From Treponema sp. UBA4319 (GTDB lineage Bacteria > Spirochaetota > Spirochaetia > Treponematales > Treponemataceae), in the NCBI GenBank assembly GCA_002393865.1, contig DGUD01000052.1, forward strand, positions 1-6,302: a DNA stretch of 6,302 bases. Direction: 5' to 3'. Numbering within the stretch: position 1 is the first letter of the stretch; each line of letters begins with the position of its first letter. The translations under genes and the position numbers were made by a program. Under the pieces are notes generated by a model. That model did no database searches, was not told the origin of the DNA, and saw only the letters and a list, made by a program, of their open reading frames with translations. Positions 6,144 to 6,302 of this stretch are shown piece by piece.

Positions 6144-6158
6144 CATGCTGAAGCCCTG
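6144..6158 (+). repeat. Dispersed repeat, copy C (15-bp core)
   Basis: CATGCTGAAGCCCTG is identical to positions 9-23 and inverted relative to 5926-5940. It abuts the T-rich right end of the hairpin (6134-6143). The eight extra bases shared by copies A and B are absent here. Confidence 0.75.
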
Positions 6159-6174
6159 GGACTGAGCGCCCGTG

Positions 6175-6204
6175 TTGTCATTGAGCGGGTAATCGTGCTA
6201 GAAT
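6175..6204 (+). promoter_or_regulatory. Extended -10 promoter of the ABC ATPase gene
   Basis: TTGTCA (6175-6180) is a five of six -35. It is followed after 18 nt by TAGAAT (6199-6204), also five of six, preceded by TG at 6196-6197 as in an extended -10. Only seven bases (GGTTGCC) separate the -10 from ATG 6212. Initiation is therefore expected at or within a base or two of the start codon, and no Shine-Dalgarno sequence is present. Confidence 0.65.
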
Positions 6205-6211
6205 GGTTGCC

Positions 6212-6302
6212 ATGACTATCATCGAGATGCACAATGTGAGCAAGAAGTACCAGATGGGGCGGCTCTTCGTCCCGGCGGTGAAGGACATCTCCTTCAGCAT
6301 AG
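6212..6302 (+). CDS. ABC transporter ATP-binding protein, MacB/LolD-like (partial, 5' end)
   Basis: Thirty codons are visible before the window ends. IIEMHNVSKKYQMG, then VPAVKDISFSI is the characteristic first strand and A-loop region of an ABC ATPase. Y13 sits where the aromatic residue stacks on the ATP adenine, and the QMG plus V-x-A-V-K-D-I-S-F spacing is typical of the MacB/LolD/FtsE-like group that works with FtsX-like permeases. The Walker motifs lie beyond the window, so the subfamily is provisional. ATG 6212 is chosen over the in-frame ATG 6227 because residues 1-5 (MTIIE) fit the first beta strand. The gene diverges from the DUF6442-like gene and appears to be translated from a leaderless or near-leaderless mRNA. 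Confidence 0.85.
   Translation, partial: MTIIEMHNVSKKYQMGRLFVPAVKDISFSI

Larger units (their letters stand above)
5871..6211. other. 341-bp divergent intergenic region with promoters, repeats and a hairpin
   Basis: This region lies between the start codons of two divergent genes. From left to right it holds the minus-strand promoter (5879-5906), repeat copy B (5926-5948), an AT-richer stretch (5949-6041), a 97-bp hairpin (6042-6138), repeat copy C (6144-6158) and the + strand promoter (6175-6204). The AT-richer part contains a small inverted repeat AATAC/GTATT (5957-5961 with 5969-5973) but no convincing gene. Copies B and C are inverted relative to each other and enclose a 233-bp unit with 15-bp perfect inverted ends. 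Confidence 0.7.

Noticed and set aside
5999..6151. 50-codon + strand ORF running through the hairpin
   Set aside because: It has no ribosome binding site at proper spacing and its composition follows the inverted repeat. The hairpin structure explains the sequence better than coding.
6042..6158. Integron attC site or CRISPR-like array
   Set aside because: The core-site pattern of attC (RYYYAAC and GTTRRRY) is not present. There are only three repeat copies, in mixed orientation, with no regular spacers.

Overview
The window is a GC-rich bacterial chromosomal segment. The ATP-grasping hybrid kinase style, the small XRE/DUF6442-type pair, the sigma70-like TTGACA promoters and the frequent ATA codons beside GC-rich ones suggest a host-associated anaerobe. 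My best guess is a gut or rumen Treponema, with a high-GC clostridium as the alternative. This is inference; no rRNA or marker gene is present.

Layout. Positions 1-62 hold one copy of a short dispersed repeat, then an intrinsic terminator for a gene to the left of the window. A GC-rich leader precedes a two-gene signalling operon on the + strand. Its first gene (203-2620) is a six-TM hybrid histidine kinase with HisKA, HATPase, receiver and HPt domains. Its second (2635-3447) is a double-receiver response regulator with no output domain. Next, behind its own promoter, is a three-part fusion (3535-5202): an iron-sulfur-flavoprotein-like FMN reductase, an SCP2-like lipid-binding domain and a C-terminal membrane domain. 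Converging on it from the right is a two-gene minus-strand operon: a three-TM protein of the DUF6442 type (5870-5529), then a 68-aa XRE repressor (5511-5305). The 341-bp divergent region 5871-6211 contains two strong promoters that leave almost no 5' leader, two further copies of the repeat, and a long, strongly paired hairpin. The window ends in the first 30 codons of a MacB/LolD-like ABC transporter ATPase.

How the genes may work together. The kinase and regulator have every part of a four-step phosphorelay (H229, D529, H674, then D196 of the regulator). The output must pass through a protein partner, because neither gene encodes a DNA-binding or enzymatic effector. The flavoprotein fusion looks like a membrane-anchored redox enzyme with a lipid-binding module. 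The XRE/membrane-protein pair looks like a small autoregulated switch.

The least explained parts are the tripartite flavoprotein, the leaderless-looking promoters (one with a homopolymeric spacer), and the hairpin and repeat cluster in a divergent region where a terminator has no neighbouring gene to serve.
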